NCBI GenBank assembly: GCA_948579315.1
Contig: CAPAOL010000001.1
Span: 1 to 64,000 of the forward strand
DNA length: 64,000 bases
Source of the DNA: an uncultured Phocaeicola sp.
Lineage (GTDB): Bacteria > Bacteroidota > Bacteroidia > Bacteroidales > Bacteroidaceae
Reading direction: 5' to 3'
A program made the position numbers and the translations under genes. Shown one piece after another: positions 1 through 8,080 of this stretch (within the stretch, counting starts at the first letter, position 1; each line of letters opens with the position of its first letter). Below the pieces are notes generated by a model. The model had not been told where the DNA came from. It saw only the letters and a program-made list of their open reading frames with translations, and did not search any database.

Positions 1-1848
1 CGTATTAATAATCAGTTGGGCGACCGGACTATCATCCCGGCGGATACTGCTTATCACCACTTCCAGAATTCAAATCTTACTGAAGGACTTACCGGACATT
101 ATAATTATTTGGCTAATATGGGTTCTCCCCGTATGTCACGCATCTTCTTTGAACGTCGTGATCCGGAACCTACTATCTTTATGGAGCCTTTCTCCAGTTT
201 CTTTATTCGTCCTACGGAGTTCAATTTCACCAATAGTAACGTACCTTATACCAATCTGACGTATCATAAAGCCGGTAATAAAATAAACGGAGAAGAACGC
301 TTTAAGTCTTATTTCTCTGTCAACGTAAACAAGAAGCTGGCTTTCGGTTTTAACATAGATTACTTGTACGGACGTGGATACTATAATAACCAAAATACGG
401 CTTATTTCAATGCAGCAATTTTCGGTAGTTATATCGGCGACCGCTATCAGATGCAAGCCATATACAGCAATAACTACCTCAAGACAAACGAAAACGGAGG
501 TATTGAGGACGATCGATACATCACTGCGCCCGAAGAGATGGCACAAGGGCAAAGAGAATATGAATCAACCAATATTCCCACTGTATTAAGTGCAACAACC
601 AATCGTAATCATGACTTTTACGTATTCCTGACCCAACGTTACAACCTGGGATTCAGCCGCGACATACCGCAGGCCGAAAATGACACTACTCCCGCCAAAC
701 AAGAATTTGTGCCGGTCACTAGTTTTATACATACCATTCAGGTAGAGCGTGCACGTCATAGTTTCAACTCTGATGATGACATGCGTAAAAAGAACTATTA
801 TCAAAACACCTACCTGGAACCGGATAATCCGATTACCAGAGATAGTACCACCTACATGGGTGTCAAGAATACCATAGGCATTGCTCTACTCGAAGGATTC
901 AATAAATATGCCAAAGCCGGACTGACAGCATTTGCTTCCTATAAAATCAGCAAGTACACACTTATGAATATGGTGGGGAATCCGTTGCCCGACAAATACA
1001 ATGAAAATGAAATATTTGTTGGAGGCGAATTATCCAAACGTGAAGGAAATGTACTCCATTACCATGCCATTGGTGAAGTGGGACTTGCCGGAAAAGCAAT
1101 CGGACAATTCAATGTGAAAGGAGATATCGACCTTAACTTTCCGTTATGGAAAGACACTGTGAGCCTTATCGCCCGTGGTGAAGTCAGCAATAAGCTTGCA
1201 CCTTTCTATATGCGTCATTATCATTCCAAACACTTCATGTGGGACAATGATATGGACAAAGAGTTTCGTACCCGTATTGAAGGAGAATTGAGTATTGCAC
1301 GTTGGAGAACACGTTTGAAGGCAGGAGTTGAAAACATAAAGAACTACACTTACTTCAATCAACAAGCAGTGCCGGAACAGAAAAGCGGAAGCGTACAGGT
1401 GTTGTCAGCAAGTCTTAATCAGGACTTCAAACTGGGAATCTTCCATTTAGATAATGAAGTAACCTGGCAAAAGTCTAGCGACCAGACCGTACTGCCTTTA
1501 CCCGATCTCTCGCTGTATCACAATTTCTATATGCAATTCAAGTTGGCAAAGAAAGTGCTTAGTGTACAATTGGGTGCTGATGTGCGTTATTTCAGCAAAT
1601 ACAATACACCCGCTTATATGCCGGCTATCCAAAACTTCTATTTACAACCGGAGAATGACCAGGTAGAGATAGGAGGTTATCCGATCGTGAATGTATATGC
1701 AAACTTACACCTAAAGCGTACACGTTTCTATGTAATGATGTATCACGTGAATCAAGGTATGAGCAGCCCGAATTACTTCCTGGCTCCTCACTATCCCATC
1801 AATCCGCGTGTACTGAAATTCGGTCTTTCATGGAATTTCTATGATTAA
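1..1848 (+). CDS. Putative outer-membrane porin, 5' end outside window
   Basis: The reading frame is open from the first base of the window, so the N-terminus is missing; the first in-frame TTG at base 16 is not a credible start. About 615 residues are visible. They are rich in alternating hydrophobic and aromatic residues with many Tyr and Asn, and the chain ends in Trp-Asn-Phe-Tyr-Asp, which fits an outer-membrane beta-barrel. The overall look matches the Bacteroidota putative porin family (Porin_10 type), but this is family resemblance from reading, not a search. The next gene starts 17 bp downstream on the same strand, so the two probably share a transcript. Substrate is unknown. Confidence 0.7.
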   Translation, partial: RINNQLGDRTIIPADTAYHHFQNSNLTEGLTGHYNYLANMGSPRMSRIFFERRDPEPTIFMEPFSSFFIRPTEFNFTNSNVPYTNLTYHKAGNKINGEERFKSYFSVNVNKKLAFGFNIDYLYGRGYYNNQNTAYFNAAIFGSYIGDRYQMQAIYSNNYLKTNENGGIEDDRYITAPEEMAQGQREYESTNIPTVLSATTNRNHDFYVFLTQRYNLGFSRDIPQAENDTTPAKQEFVPVTSFIHTIQVERARHSFNSDDDMRKKNYYQNTYLEPDNPITRDSTTYMGVKNTIGIALLEGFNKYAKAGLTAFASYKISKYTLMNMVGNPLPDKYNENEIFVGGELSKREGNVLHYHAIGEVGLAGKAIGQFNVKGDIDLNFPLWKDTVSLIARGEVSNKLAPFYMRHYHSKHFMWDNDMDKEFRTRIEGELSIARWRTRLKAGVENIKNYTYFNQQAVPEQKSGSVQVLSASLNQDFKLGIFHLDNEVTWQKSSDQTVLPLPDLSLYHNFYMQFKLAKKVLSVQLGADVRYFSKYNTPAYMPAIQNFYLQPENDQVEIGGYPIVNVYANLHLKRTRFYVMMYHVNQGMSSPNYFLAPHYPINPRVLKFGLSWNFYD

Positions 1849-1865
1849 CAAAATCTATACGGCTT

Positions 1866-2714
1866 ATGGTAACACGCCCCAATTTGAGACTGGCCAGATA
1901 TTTAGTGCCCGTAATCATTGTATTGGCAATCATCTTTTCCATCCGCCAATGCGGTAATCAGGAAAAGCCGTCAGAACACCCGCGCGACTATGCAGCTATT
2001 GCCCAAGAAGGTATATTGCGTGTAGCGACTGAATATAACTCAATCAGTTTCTACGTGGACGGTGATACCGTTTCCGGTTTCCATTACGAGCTGATACAGG
2101 CTTTTGCCCGCGATAAGGGATTAAAGACCGAAATAACTCCCCTGATGAGTTTTGAAGAACGGCTGGAAGGATTAAGCGAAGGACGTTACGATGTAATTGC
2201 CTGCGGCTTATTAGCTACCAGCGAGTTGAAAGACTCTCTGCTCCTCACCTCTCCTATCACGCTCAACAAGCAAGTGCTTGTGCAACGGAAAGAAAGCGGA
2301 GAAAACGGGGAAAACGACTCCCTCTATATCCGTAACCAGCTGGACTTAGCCGGGCGGACACTTCACGTCGTAAAAGGGTCTCCTTCTATTCTGCGTATCC
2401 AGAATCTAGGCAATGAAATCGGAGATACCATTTATATCAAAGAAATAGCTAAATACGGTCCCGAACAATTGATTTCGATGGTAGCACATGGAGACATCGA
2501 TTATGCCGTTTGTGATGAAAGTATCGCACGCACGGCCGCCGATTCCATCCCGCAAATAGATATAAATACAGCGATCAGCTTTACACAATTCTACTCATGG
2601 GCAGTCAGCAAACAATCACCTGCTTTACTCGATAGTTTGAATACATGGCTGGATAAATTCCAAAAGGGAAAAGAATACCGGAGGATTTATAAAAAATACT
2701 ATGATAAAAAATAA
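1866..2714 (+). CDS. Solute-binding protein, SBP_bac_3 / MltF N-domain type
   Basis: The protein has 282 residues. A single hydrophobic segment (about residues 13-25) follows a basic N-terminus and should act as signal anchor or signal peptide. The remainder resembles the periplasmic amino-acid-binding fold: an opening beta strand near GILRVATEYNS, then GFHYELIQAFARDKGL, and a FEERLEGLSEGRYDVIACG stretch typical of family 3 binding proteins and of the non-catalytic domain of MltF. There is no lytic transglycosylase domain after it, so it is not a full MltF. It follows the putative porin by 17 bp. It may sense or bind a small ligand; no ABC permease is encoded nearby, so a transport role is not supported by context. 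Confidence 0.75.
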   Translation: MVTRPNLRLARYLVPVIIVLAIIFSIRQCGNQEKPSEHPRDYAAIAQEGILRVATEYNSISFYVDGDTVSGFHYELIQAFARDKGLKTEITPLMSFEERLEGLSEGRYDVIACGLLATSELKDSLLLTSPITLNKQVLVQRKESGENGENDSLYIRNQLDLAGRTLHVVKGSPSILRIQNLGNEIGDTIYIKEIAKYGPEQLISMVAHGDIDYAVCDESIARTAADSIPQIDINTAISFTQFYSWAVSKQSPALLDSLNTWLDKFQKGKEYRRIYKKYYDKK

Positions 2715-2806
2715 CCTTATCATTTTACAGATCAGAAGAAAACAATCAAAAACAGCATGTAAGATAGATATATTCATGTCTATTTCCCCAAATAAACTCC
2801 CAAAGA

Positions 2807-2838
2807 CTTGACTTTCGCTTTCGAATGTTGTATCTTTA
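2807..2838 (+). promoter_or_regulatory. Bacteroides-type promoter for candidate small RNA
   Basis: CTTG at 2807-2810, a 20-bp spacer and TATCTTTA at 2831-2838 match the Bacteroides primary sigma factor consensus (TTTG / TAnnTTTG) with one mismatch in each box. Transcription would start near 2845. Confidence 0.5.
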
Positions 2839-2844
2839 CAGAGT

Positions 2845-2911
2845 TAATGATAAAGTAGTTTCAATTAAACTACATGCAAAGGAGGGAATCGCGATTCTCT
2901 CCTTTCTTTTT
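2845..2911 (+). ncRNA. Candidate small RNA with two hairpins and terminator
   Basis: Directly downstream of a promoter-like sequence lies a perfect hairpin (GTAGTTT at 2855-2861, loop CAATT, AAACTAC at 2867-2873). A second stem of 13 pairs with one G-T pair follows (2878-2890 with 2893-2905) and leads into CTTTTT. This is a compact promoter, hairpin, intrinsic-terminator arrangement of about 65-70 nt. The only overlapping ORFs are short, and the terminator sits inside them, so a coding role is unlikely. It could instead be a terminated leader, but no gene is close enough downstream. The rest of 2715-3226 holds the 22-bp repeat array and the promoter of the next gene. Confidence 0.45.
2878..2911 (+). 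terminator. Intrinsic terminator of candidate small RNA
   Basis: A 13-bp stem with a 2-nt spacer at its tip (AAAGGAGGGAATC / GATTCTCTCCTTT) is followed by CTTTTT. Confidence 0.6.
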
Positions 2912-3018
2912 ATCCAGCCGGGAAAAACCTCTCCCCGCCCTGGCTTTTCCTTGCGCTTTGCCCGGTGGTTATGGTCCTTCAGCCGGAGGATCAGCAGTGT
3001 TTACCTTGCTTCTTACCG

Positions 3019-3128
3019 AAATAAAGCACACATCCGCTTCAAACAGACATTCGGTTTGCCTGAAACAGAGCCTCTATTCCGATAAAACAGAGCTTCTATT
3101 GAAACTAAACACCATGTTTGTTTTCTGA
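3019..3128 (+). repeat. 22-bp-period intergenic array (array 1)
   Basis: Units begin at 3019 (weak), 3041, 3063, 3085 and 3107, exactly 22 bp apart. The cores at 3063 and 3085 are AAACAGAGCCTCTATT and AAACAGAGCTTCTATT. The unit at 3041 starts AAACAGACATTCGGTT and the one at 3107 AAACACCATGTTTGTT. Cores are near-palindromic about GAG/CTC. The array lies upstream of the promoter of the next gene. Confidence 0.7.
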
Positions 3129-3157
3129 CTGTCCCCGCTAAGTTAATAATCAATAAA

Positions 3158-3189
3158 GTTGCTCTTGACAAAAAATAGCTTTATCTTTG
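3158..3189 (+). promoter_or_regulatory. Promoter of the Gfo/Idh oxidoreductase gene
   Basis: GTTG at 3158-3161, a 20-bp spacer and a perfect TAnnTTTG match (TATCTTTG) at 3182-3189 fit the Bacteroides consensus. The start codon is 37 bp beyond the -7 box. Confidence 0.6.
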
Positions 3190-3226
3190 GGGTTTGTTAG
3201 AACAGACACAATAGGTATATTATATT

Positions 3227-4213
3227 ATGAGTGAAAAGATTATCAAATGGGGCTTCATTGGTTGCGGAGAAGTAACCAAGACGAAAAGCGGTCCCGCTTT
3301 CCAGAAAGTAGAACATTCGGAAGTCGTAGCCGTGATGAGTCGTGACGGTGCGAAAGCGAAAGCGTATGCCAAAGAGAGAGGAATCAAGAAATGGTATGAC
3401 GATGCACAGGAGCTGATAGATGATCCGGAAGTAAACGCTGTCTATATCGCCACTCCTCCCTCTTCACACGCTACGTATGCCATTATGTCCATGAAAGCGG
3501 GCAAACCGGCCTATATTGAGAAGCCAATGGCGGTGACGTATGAAGAATGTACCCGAATCAACCGCATATCCAATGAAACGGGAGTTCCCTGTTTCGTAGC
3601 ATACTACCGACGTTATCTTCCCTATTTCCAGAAAGTAAAGGAATTAGTAGAGAACGGGACGATCGGCAACGTTATCAATGTACAGATTCGTTTTGCCCAG
3701 CCGCCACGCGATCTGGATTACAATCGCGAAAACCTTCCCTGGCGTGTACAGGCTGATATTGCCGGAGGTGGCTACTTCTACGACCTTGCTCCGCATCAAA
3801 TTGATTTGTTACAAGATATGTTCGGTTGCATCCTCGAAGCAAGCGGTTACAAGAGTAATCGCGGCGGGCTTTATCCTGCCGAAGATACATTAAGCGCCTG
3901 TTTCCAATTTGACAACGGATTGGTGGGTAGTGGTTCCTGGTGCTTCGTAGCCCATGATTCTGCCCGCGAAGACCGCATAGAGATTATCGGTGACAAAGGA
4001 ATGATTTGCTTCTCTGTCTTTACATACGAACCTATCGGACTACATACCGAGAAAGGACGGGAAGAAATCTGCATCGGCAACCCGGAACACGTGCAACAGC
4101 CTCTTATCCAAGCAGTAGTAGATCACTTATTGGGTAAGTCGGTTTGCTCTTGCGATGGCGAAAGCGCAACGTTGACTAACTGGGTAATGGATAAAATCTT
4201 AGGCAAGCTATAA
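3227..4213 (+). CDS. Gfo/Idh/MocA family NAD(P)-dependent oxidoreductase
   Basis: The protein has 328 residues, a usual length for the family. An N-terminal Rossmann fold is shown by GFIGCGEVTKTKSGPAFQ near residues 9-26 and the YIATPPSSHATYAIMSMKAGK stretch. The family EKPMAV motif (about residue 98) carries the conserved Lys that binds the nicotinamide region. The second half is the alpha/beta substrate domain, including GGGYFYDLAPHQIDLLQDMFG, whose His is the usual catalytic residue. Such enzymes oxidise or reduce sugars, inositols or related polyols; the substrate cannot be read here. A good promoter precedes it, and the deaminase gene follows 49 bp downstream, possibly co-transcribed. 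Confidence 0.88.
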   Translation: MSEKIIKWGFIGCGEVTKTKSGPAFQKVEHSEVVAVMSRDGAKAKAYAKERGIKKWYDDAQELIDDPEVNAVYIATPPSSHATYAIMSMKAGKPAYIEKPMAVTYEECTRINRISNETGVPCFVAYYRRYLPYFQKVKELVENGTIGNVINVQIRFAQPPRDLDYNRENLPWRVQADIAGGGYFYDLAPHQIDLLQDMFGCILEASGYKSNRGGLYPAEDTLSACFQFDNGLVGSGSWCFVAHDSAREDRIEIIGDKGMICFSVFTYEPIGLHTEKGREEICIGNPEHVQQPLIQAVVDHLLGKSVCSCDGESATLTNWVMDKILGKL

Positions 4214-4262
4214 CCCTAAAAAAGCAAAGAGAAAATAAAACTAACAATATATTTTTTATACC

Positions 4263-4733
4263 ATGACTAAAGAAGCTTTAATGAGAAAAGCGATCGAGCT
4301 TTCAAAAGAGAATGTTGAAAATGGTGGAGGTCCTTTCGGCGCTGTGATTGCCACGAAAGACGGAGAAATAGTCGCAACAGGAGTTAACCGTGTCACTGCA
4401 TCTTGTGATCCTACGGCTCACGCCGAGGTAAGCGCCATACGTGCCGCAGCTGCCAAACTCGGAACGTTTAATCTTAGCGGATACGAAATCTATACTTCCT
4501 GCGAACCTTGCCCGATGTGCCTGGGTGCTATCTATTGGGCACGACTGGATAAGATGTATTATGGAAACGACAAGACCGATGCCAAAAATATCGGTTTTGA
4601 CGACTCTTTTATCTATGATGAACTGGAACTGAAACCTGAAGACAGAAAACTGCCTTCCGAAATCTTACTACATAATGAAGCCCTTACCGCCTTCAAAGCT
4701 TGGGTGGCCAAAGAAGACAGAGTAGAATATTGA
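4263..4733 (+). CDS. Nucleoside/guanine deaminase of the CDA superfamily
   Basis: The protein has 156 residues, the length of GuaD-type guanine deaminases. The zinc-binding cytidine-deaminase signature is complete: His53-Ala-Glu55 (zinc ligand and proton shuttle) and Pro82-Cys83-x-x-Cys86 (two zinc ligands). The extended C-terminus with the LKPEDRKLP region resembles guanine deaminases more than TadA, which lacks it. The likely reaction is hydrolytic deamination of guanine to xanthine in the cytosol; related specificities (adenosine, cytosine) cannot be excluded. A clear intrinsic terminator lies about 90 bp downstream. Confidence 0.85.
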   Translation: MTKEALMRKAIELSKENVENGGGPFGAVIATKDGEIVATGVNRVTASCDPTAHAEVSAIRAAAAKLGTFNLSGYEIYTSCEPCPMCLGAIYWARLDKMYYGNDKTDAKNIGFDDSFIYDELELKPEDRKLPSEILLHNEALTAFKAWVAKEDRVEY

Positions 4734-4824
4734 CCGACGGTAAACATATACGCCGGTCGCGGAATCATTGACGAACGAACTCCACTATTCAGAAAAGACT
4801 AAAGAATAAAAAGTGATACTATTA

Positions 4825-4870
4825 AAATCCCCGGAATTGCTGTAGACACTCAGCATTCCAGGGATTTTTT
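4825..4870 (+). terminator. Intrinsic terminator after deaminase gene
   Basis: AAATCCCCGGAATTGCTG pairs with CAGCATTCCAGGGATTT across an 8-nt loop and runs into a T tract. Confidence 0.75.
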
Positions 4871-4916
4871 ACACACAAAAGTTATTATTGAAATTGAAAA
4901 CTGTCTCTTTATTAGA

Positions 4917-6551
4917 TTAGAAGCGCATACCTAAAGTTAGCAGTACCTGATGACGGGTATTAGTTACTTTGGTAGCATTTGGCACAAGTATTGTTTCAAA
5001 GTGTTCTCCTACTTCATTATAGAATGGATAGAAATCTTCTTTATAAGTATTCAATTGATAGGTTAAATCTGCATAAAAAGCAGATCCTTTATAACCAAAT
5101 CCCAAAGTATAATTATTAGTTGCTTTCAGATTAGAAAACTCAGTACTTGTACTAATACTATTAAGTGCTATTCTCTTAAATGTATCATCATACATAGCAG
5201 CTGTCCTATAATTATAACCTACACGAAAAGCAAACTCCGGTGCCAGTTTAAACTCTGCTCCAACACGAAGTGTATGTACCCCTTTCAATCCTGTTTTTAT
5301 CTGCGATGTTTCATCCTCCATCCGCATACCATCGTCATATTTCAACTTAGCCGAAGAATAATCACTATACTCATATTCTGCCCCTAATGCAACAGAACGA
5401 CCAATCGTATATCCTAAACTCAAATTGTATTTCCAAGGAGTCACCAACTGATACTTTGTTTTCGATTCACCTGGGAATTCCATTGTATCATATTCATACA
5501 GTTCATCCTTACCAATCGTCCCATCACTATTCATATCAATATCGGAAATTAAGAGAGCAGATGTACGGTCTTCCAAATTAAACCAAGTAGGCGTATGTAT
5601 CGCAGCTCCAATACGAAAAGATGATGACTCAAATGGACGTACAATTACTCCCAGCTTAAAATCAAATCCAGTACCACTTGTATCAAACCAATTCTCTAAA
5701 GAATAGTTAGAAACATCTCCCTGGTAACTTTCTCTATAAATAGAATTTCTAGAATAATCGACGCTATAAGCTCCAATGGTAGCACCGAAATAAACTCTGT
5801 CATAAATATTGAACGCAACATTGAAGTCATAAGAGTGCAATCCGCCTTTTTCTCTAGAAGTATATTCTCCCATTACAGGCAAATAAATAATATTGCCTTC
5901 TGAATCGACTCTATAGCCTACATTACTAGCATACTGATTATTCTCTCTATCATTCAATCCAATCACTCTGGTTCGTAAAGCCATAGCTCCCAACCATGGT
6001 GCAGCATCTATCCCTCCGTCAGTAAAAGCAGCATTAGAACTCAAATAGTCCTCAGAAAGCCCGTATGACAAAGAAGCAAATAAATCACTTTGTGACAGTG
6101 GTCCTTCCATATCTTCCATCAAACCATTCATTGCCATATTTTTATCAAAAGACTTCACCTTGCGATAATTAAAACCAAAGTTCACAAACCGTAGAGCTGT
6201 TTCATGTCCAATACGACTTGATATAACAAATCCCACATTATCAAATGAACCTCTAAACTTATCTAGTTCATTCTTACTGCCATTCGTATTAGACTTTAAC
6301 CCAACATTACTAAAGCCAAATGTGGTCATCACATCATTGCTTCTATAAATACCCATACCTGCTGGATTGGTACCCATCGTCGAAATATCACCTCCCAATG
6401 CTCCCATGGCTCCTCCCATGCCGACAAACCGGGCGGTTCCATTCAAGTCATTTCCCATTAACCGGGCAGCATCGTATAAGTTTTGTGCACTTACGGCAGT
6501 AGTACCAACTAAAGTACACAATATCACTATTGCAAATCTTATATTTTTCAT
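4917..6551 (-). CDS. OmpP1/FadL-like outer-membrane protein with EF-hand-like loop
   Basis: The protein has 544 residues. A signal peptide ends near Ala-Gln at residues 22-23. The mature start has the Gly-rich FVGMGGAMGALGGDISTMGTNPAG run seen in FadL/OmpP1/TodX barrels, and the C-terminus (LLTLGMRF) ends in Phe as expected for BAM substrates. FadL relatives take up hydrophobic compounds across the outer membrane; the ligand here is unknown. Residues 339-350 (D-M-N-S-D-G-T-I-G-K-D-E) match a canonical 12-residue EF-hand calcium loop, unusual inside such a barrel. The gene lies 30 bp downstream of the low-complexity secreted protein gene and is probably in its operon. Confidence 0.82.
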   Translation of the reverse strand: MKNIRFAIVILCTLVGTTAVSAQNLYDAARLMGNDLNGTARFVGMGGAMGALGGDISTMGTNPAGMGIYRSNDVMTTFGFSNVGLKSNTNGSKNELDKFRGSFDNVGFVISSRIGHETALRFVNFGFNYRKVKSFDKNMAMNGLMEDMEGPLSQSDLFASLSYGLSEDYLSSNAAFTDGGIDAAPWLGAMALRTRVIGLNDRENNQYASNVGYRVDSEGNIIYLPVMGEYTSREKGGLHSYDFNVAFNIYDRVYFGATIGAYSVDYSRNSIYRESYQGDVSNYSLENWFDTSGTGFDFKLGVIVRPFESSSFRIGAAIHTPTWFNLEDRTSALLISDIDMNSDGTIGKDELYEYDTMEFPGESKTKYQLVTPWKYNLSLGYTIGRSVALGAEYEYSDYSSAKLKYDDGMRMEDETSQIKTGLKGVHTLRVGAEFKLAPEFAFRVGYNYRTAAMYDDTFKRIALNSISTSTEFSNLKATNNYTLGFGYKGSAFYADLTYQLNTYKEDFYPFYNEVGEHFETILVPNATKVTNTRHQVLLTLGMRF

Positions 6552-6581
6552 AAATATGTCTTTTTAATAAAACCAATCATT

Positions 6582-7928
6582 TTATCTTCTTCGACTACCA
6601 CCTCCACCTGACGAACCGGAACTGGAACGGGAACTTCCACCACCACTTGAGTAACCACTCGAACGAGAGGATGAAGACTGACTCGGTGAATAGCTGGAAC
6701 CAGAGGAAGAACGACTTGGAGAATAATTGGAATTAGAAGAAGAGCGACTGCTGCTCGACGGTGAATAGCTACGTGTAGTTGAACTTCCACGATTATAAGT
6801 AGAAGAAGAACGTCTGCTACTGTTTTCCGTTGTTCCATAAGTCCGACGGGAAGAAGAACTGGAACGATTGCTATCAAATGATGAACTGCTACGTGTACTA
6901 CTCGGACGAGTATATGTAGTATTCCGGCGAGAAGAACTTGAATTGTTACCAACTCCTACTCTCGTATCTGTAGTACGGGTACCTACAGTTCTTCTAGAAG
7001 AGTTATAGGTTGTTGTACTACCTCGACGAGCTGACTGACCAACACTTCCTGTGTTAGTACGACGCGTGCCAACAGTTGTACCTACTCTACGATCTCCGCT
7101 TGATGTATAAGAAGAACGTCGAGCGCTTCCTCCGCTATTTCCAAAATTAGAACGACGATCATTGTAATAAGTGTTGCGAGCCCAATGGTTTCCACCTCCG
7201 CCCCAGCCCCAGCTAGGACCACCATGCCAATGGTGATGATGTCCCCAATATCCGCCACCATACCAGCCACCCCAGTAGCCGCCACCCCAGTAGCCGCCAC
7301 CCCAATAACCGGGGTAATATCCCCAAGCATAGTAAGGACGATTCCATCCCCAGCCATAGTTCCATCCCCAGCCGTAAGAGCCATAACGCCAATCCCACCA
7401 AAGCGGGTTAGTGAACGTTGGGAATGCATAAGCATACATACCATCGGTATATACGTTCCAGTCCCATGAATTCGGACCATAAACTACATCCCAGTACAAC
7501 GGGCTGCTGATACTGATAGCAAAACGCGGATTACGGAAACGGATGATACGTTCAGCGTATTCATAGTCGTCTGTTGTACCATTGAATTCGCCCGTCACCC
7601 ATTCTCCATCCAAATCCGGATTAGATTTTTCTTTTATATATAAGGTATCATTATCCATTACAAATTCATTTTCACGTGCATCGTAACGGCGGTTATATTC
7701 ATCCACATCCCGTGTTCTTCCCTTACGGTCCTGAACCACTACTGTAGTACCCGGTGAAGTATAGATATTAGTCGTCACCTGTTTCTTCGGTTCCTTCTTA
7801 ACCGGAGTTTCTTTCTTCTCCTGTTTGTCTTTAGAAGGTACGAAGTAAAGGTCGTCATCAACGCTTTGTGCAAAGATACCTATCGGAAGGCACAAGGCAA
7901 ATAGCAAGAAATAAACAATCTTTTTCAT
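6582..7928 (-). CDS. Secreted low-complexity Gly/Trp/Tyr and Ser/Arg-rich protein
   Basis: I do not recognise a family. The 448 residues split into four parts: a signal peptide (about 1-20), a Lys/Glu-rich then mixed globular region to about residue 175, a Trp-Gly-Tyr-rich segment with repeated WGGGY units and a His cluster (HHHHWH, near residue 230), and a Ser/Arg/Thr-rich C-terminal tail with many SSSRSS-like runs. The composition suggests an extracytoplasmic or surface protein with a long flexible tail; the His cluster could bind metal, but that is a guess. TATCTTTG on the minus strand (7970-7977) is a plausible -7 box. The FadL-like gene follows 30 bp downstream. Confidence 0.7.
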   Translation of the reverse strand: MKKIVYFLLFALCLPIGIFAQSVDDDLYFVPSKDKQEKKETPVKKEPKKQVTTNIYTSPGTTVVVQDRKGRTRDVDEYNRRYDARENEFVMDNDTLYIKEKSNPDLDGEWVTGEFNGTTDDYEYAERIIRFRNPRFAISISSPLYWDVVYGPNSWDWNVYTDGMYAYAFPTFTNPLWWDWRYGSYGWGWNYGWGWNRPYYAWGYYPGYWGGGYWGGGYWGGWYGGGYWGHHHHWHGGPSWGWGGGGNHWARNTYYNDRRSNFGNSGGSARRSSYTSSGDRRVGTTVGTRRTNTGSVGQSARRGSTTTYNSSRRTVGTRTTDTRVGVGNNSSSSRRNTTYTRPSSTRSSSSFDSNRSSSSSRRTYGTTENSSRRSSSTYNRGSSTTRSYSPSSSSRSSSNSNYSPSRSSSGSSYSPSQSSSSRSSGYSSGGGSSRSSSGSSGGGGSRRR

Positions 7929-7969
7929 ATCATCTCGGTTTATGTAATTACTTAAACTTATTCACGTTA

Positions 7970-7977
7970 CAAAGATA
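7970..7977 (-). promoter_or_regulatory. -7 box for low-complexity protein operon
   Basis: The minus strand reads TATCTTTG, a perfect TAnnTTTG match 42 bp from the start codon. No clear TTTG box is seen about 20 bp upstream. Confidence 0.4.
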
Positions 7978-8043
7978 TGAAAGAGATTTTTCGCCCGGGG
8001 AAGATTTTCCCCAAAGGATAATAGGGAAATCCCTATTTCTAAC

Positions 8044-8051
8044 TATCTTTG
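8044..8051 (+). promoter_or_regulatory. -7 box for prmA
   Basis: TATCTTTG is a perfect TAnnTTTG match 29 bp before the chosen prmA start. Its position rules out the longer in-frame start upstream, which would lie before the promoter. No good -33 box is visible. Confidence 0.5.
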
Positions 8052-8080
8052 CCCATTATTCACCAGAATTAAAAACAACT

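Noticed and set aside
2825..3128. Two overlapping ORFs of 84-86 codons between the solute-binding protein and the oxidoreductase genes
   Set aside because: They overlap a promoter, a hairpin pair and an intrinsic terminator, have no protein-like composition, and run into the repeat array.
6548..7480. ORFs of 132-134 codons in alternative frames of the low-complexity protein gene
   Set aside because: They arise from repetitive Ser/Arg and Gly/Trp codons of the real gene and consist of Val/Leu/Arg or Met/Gly low-complexity text.
7868..8080. N-terminal extension of PrmA from the upstream ATG
   Set aside because: The extension begins inside the divergent gene, lies before a TATCTTTG promoter box and lacks PrmA similarity; the ATG at 8081 gives the usual family length.
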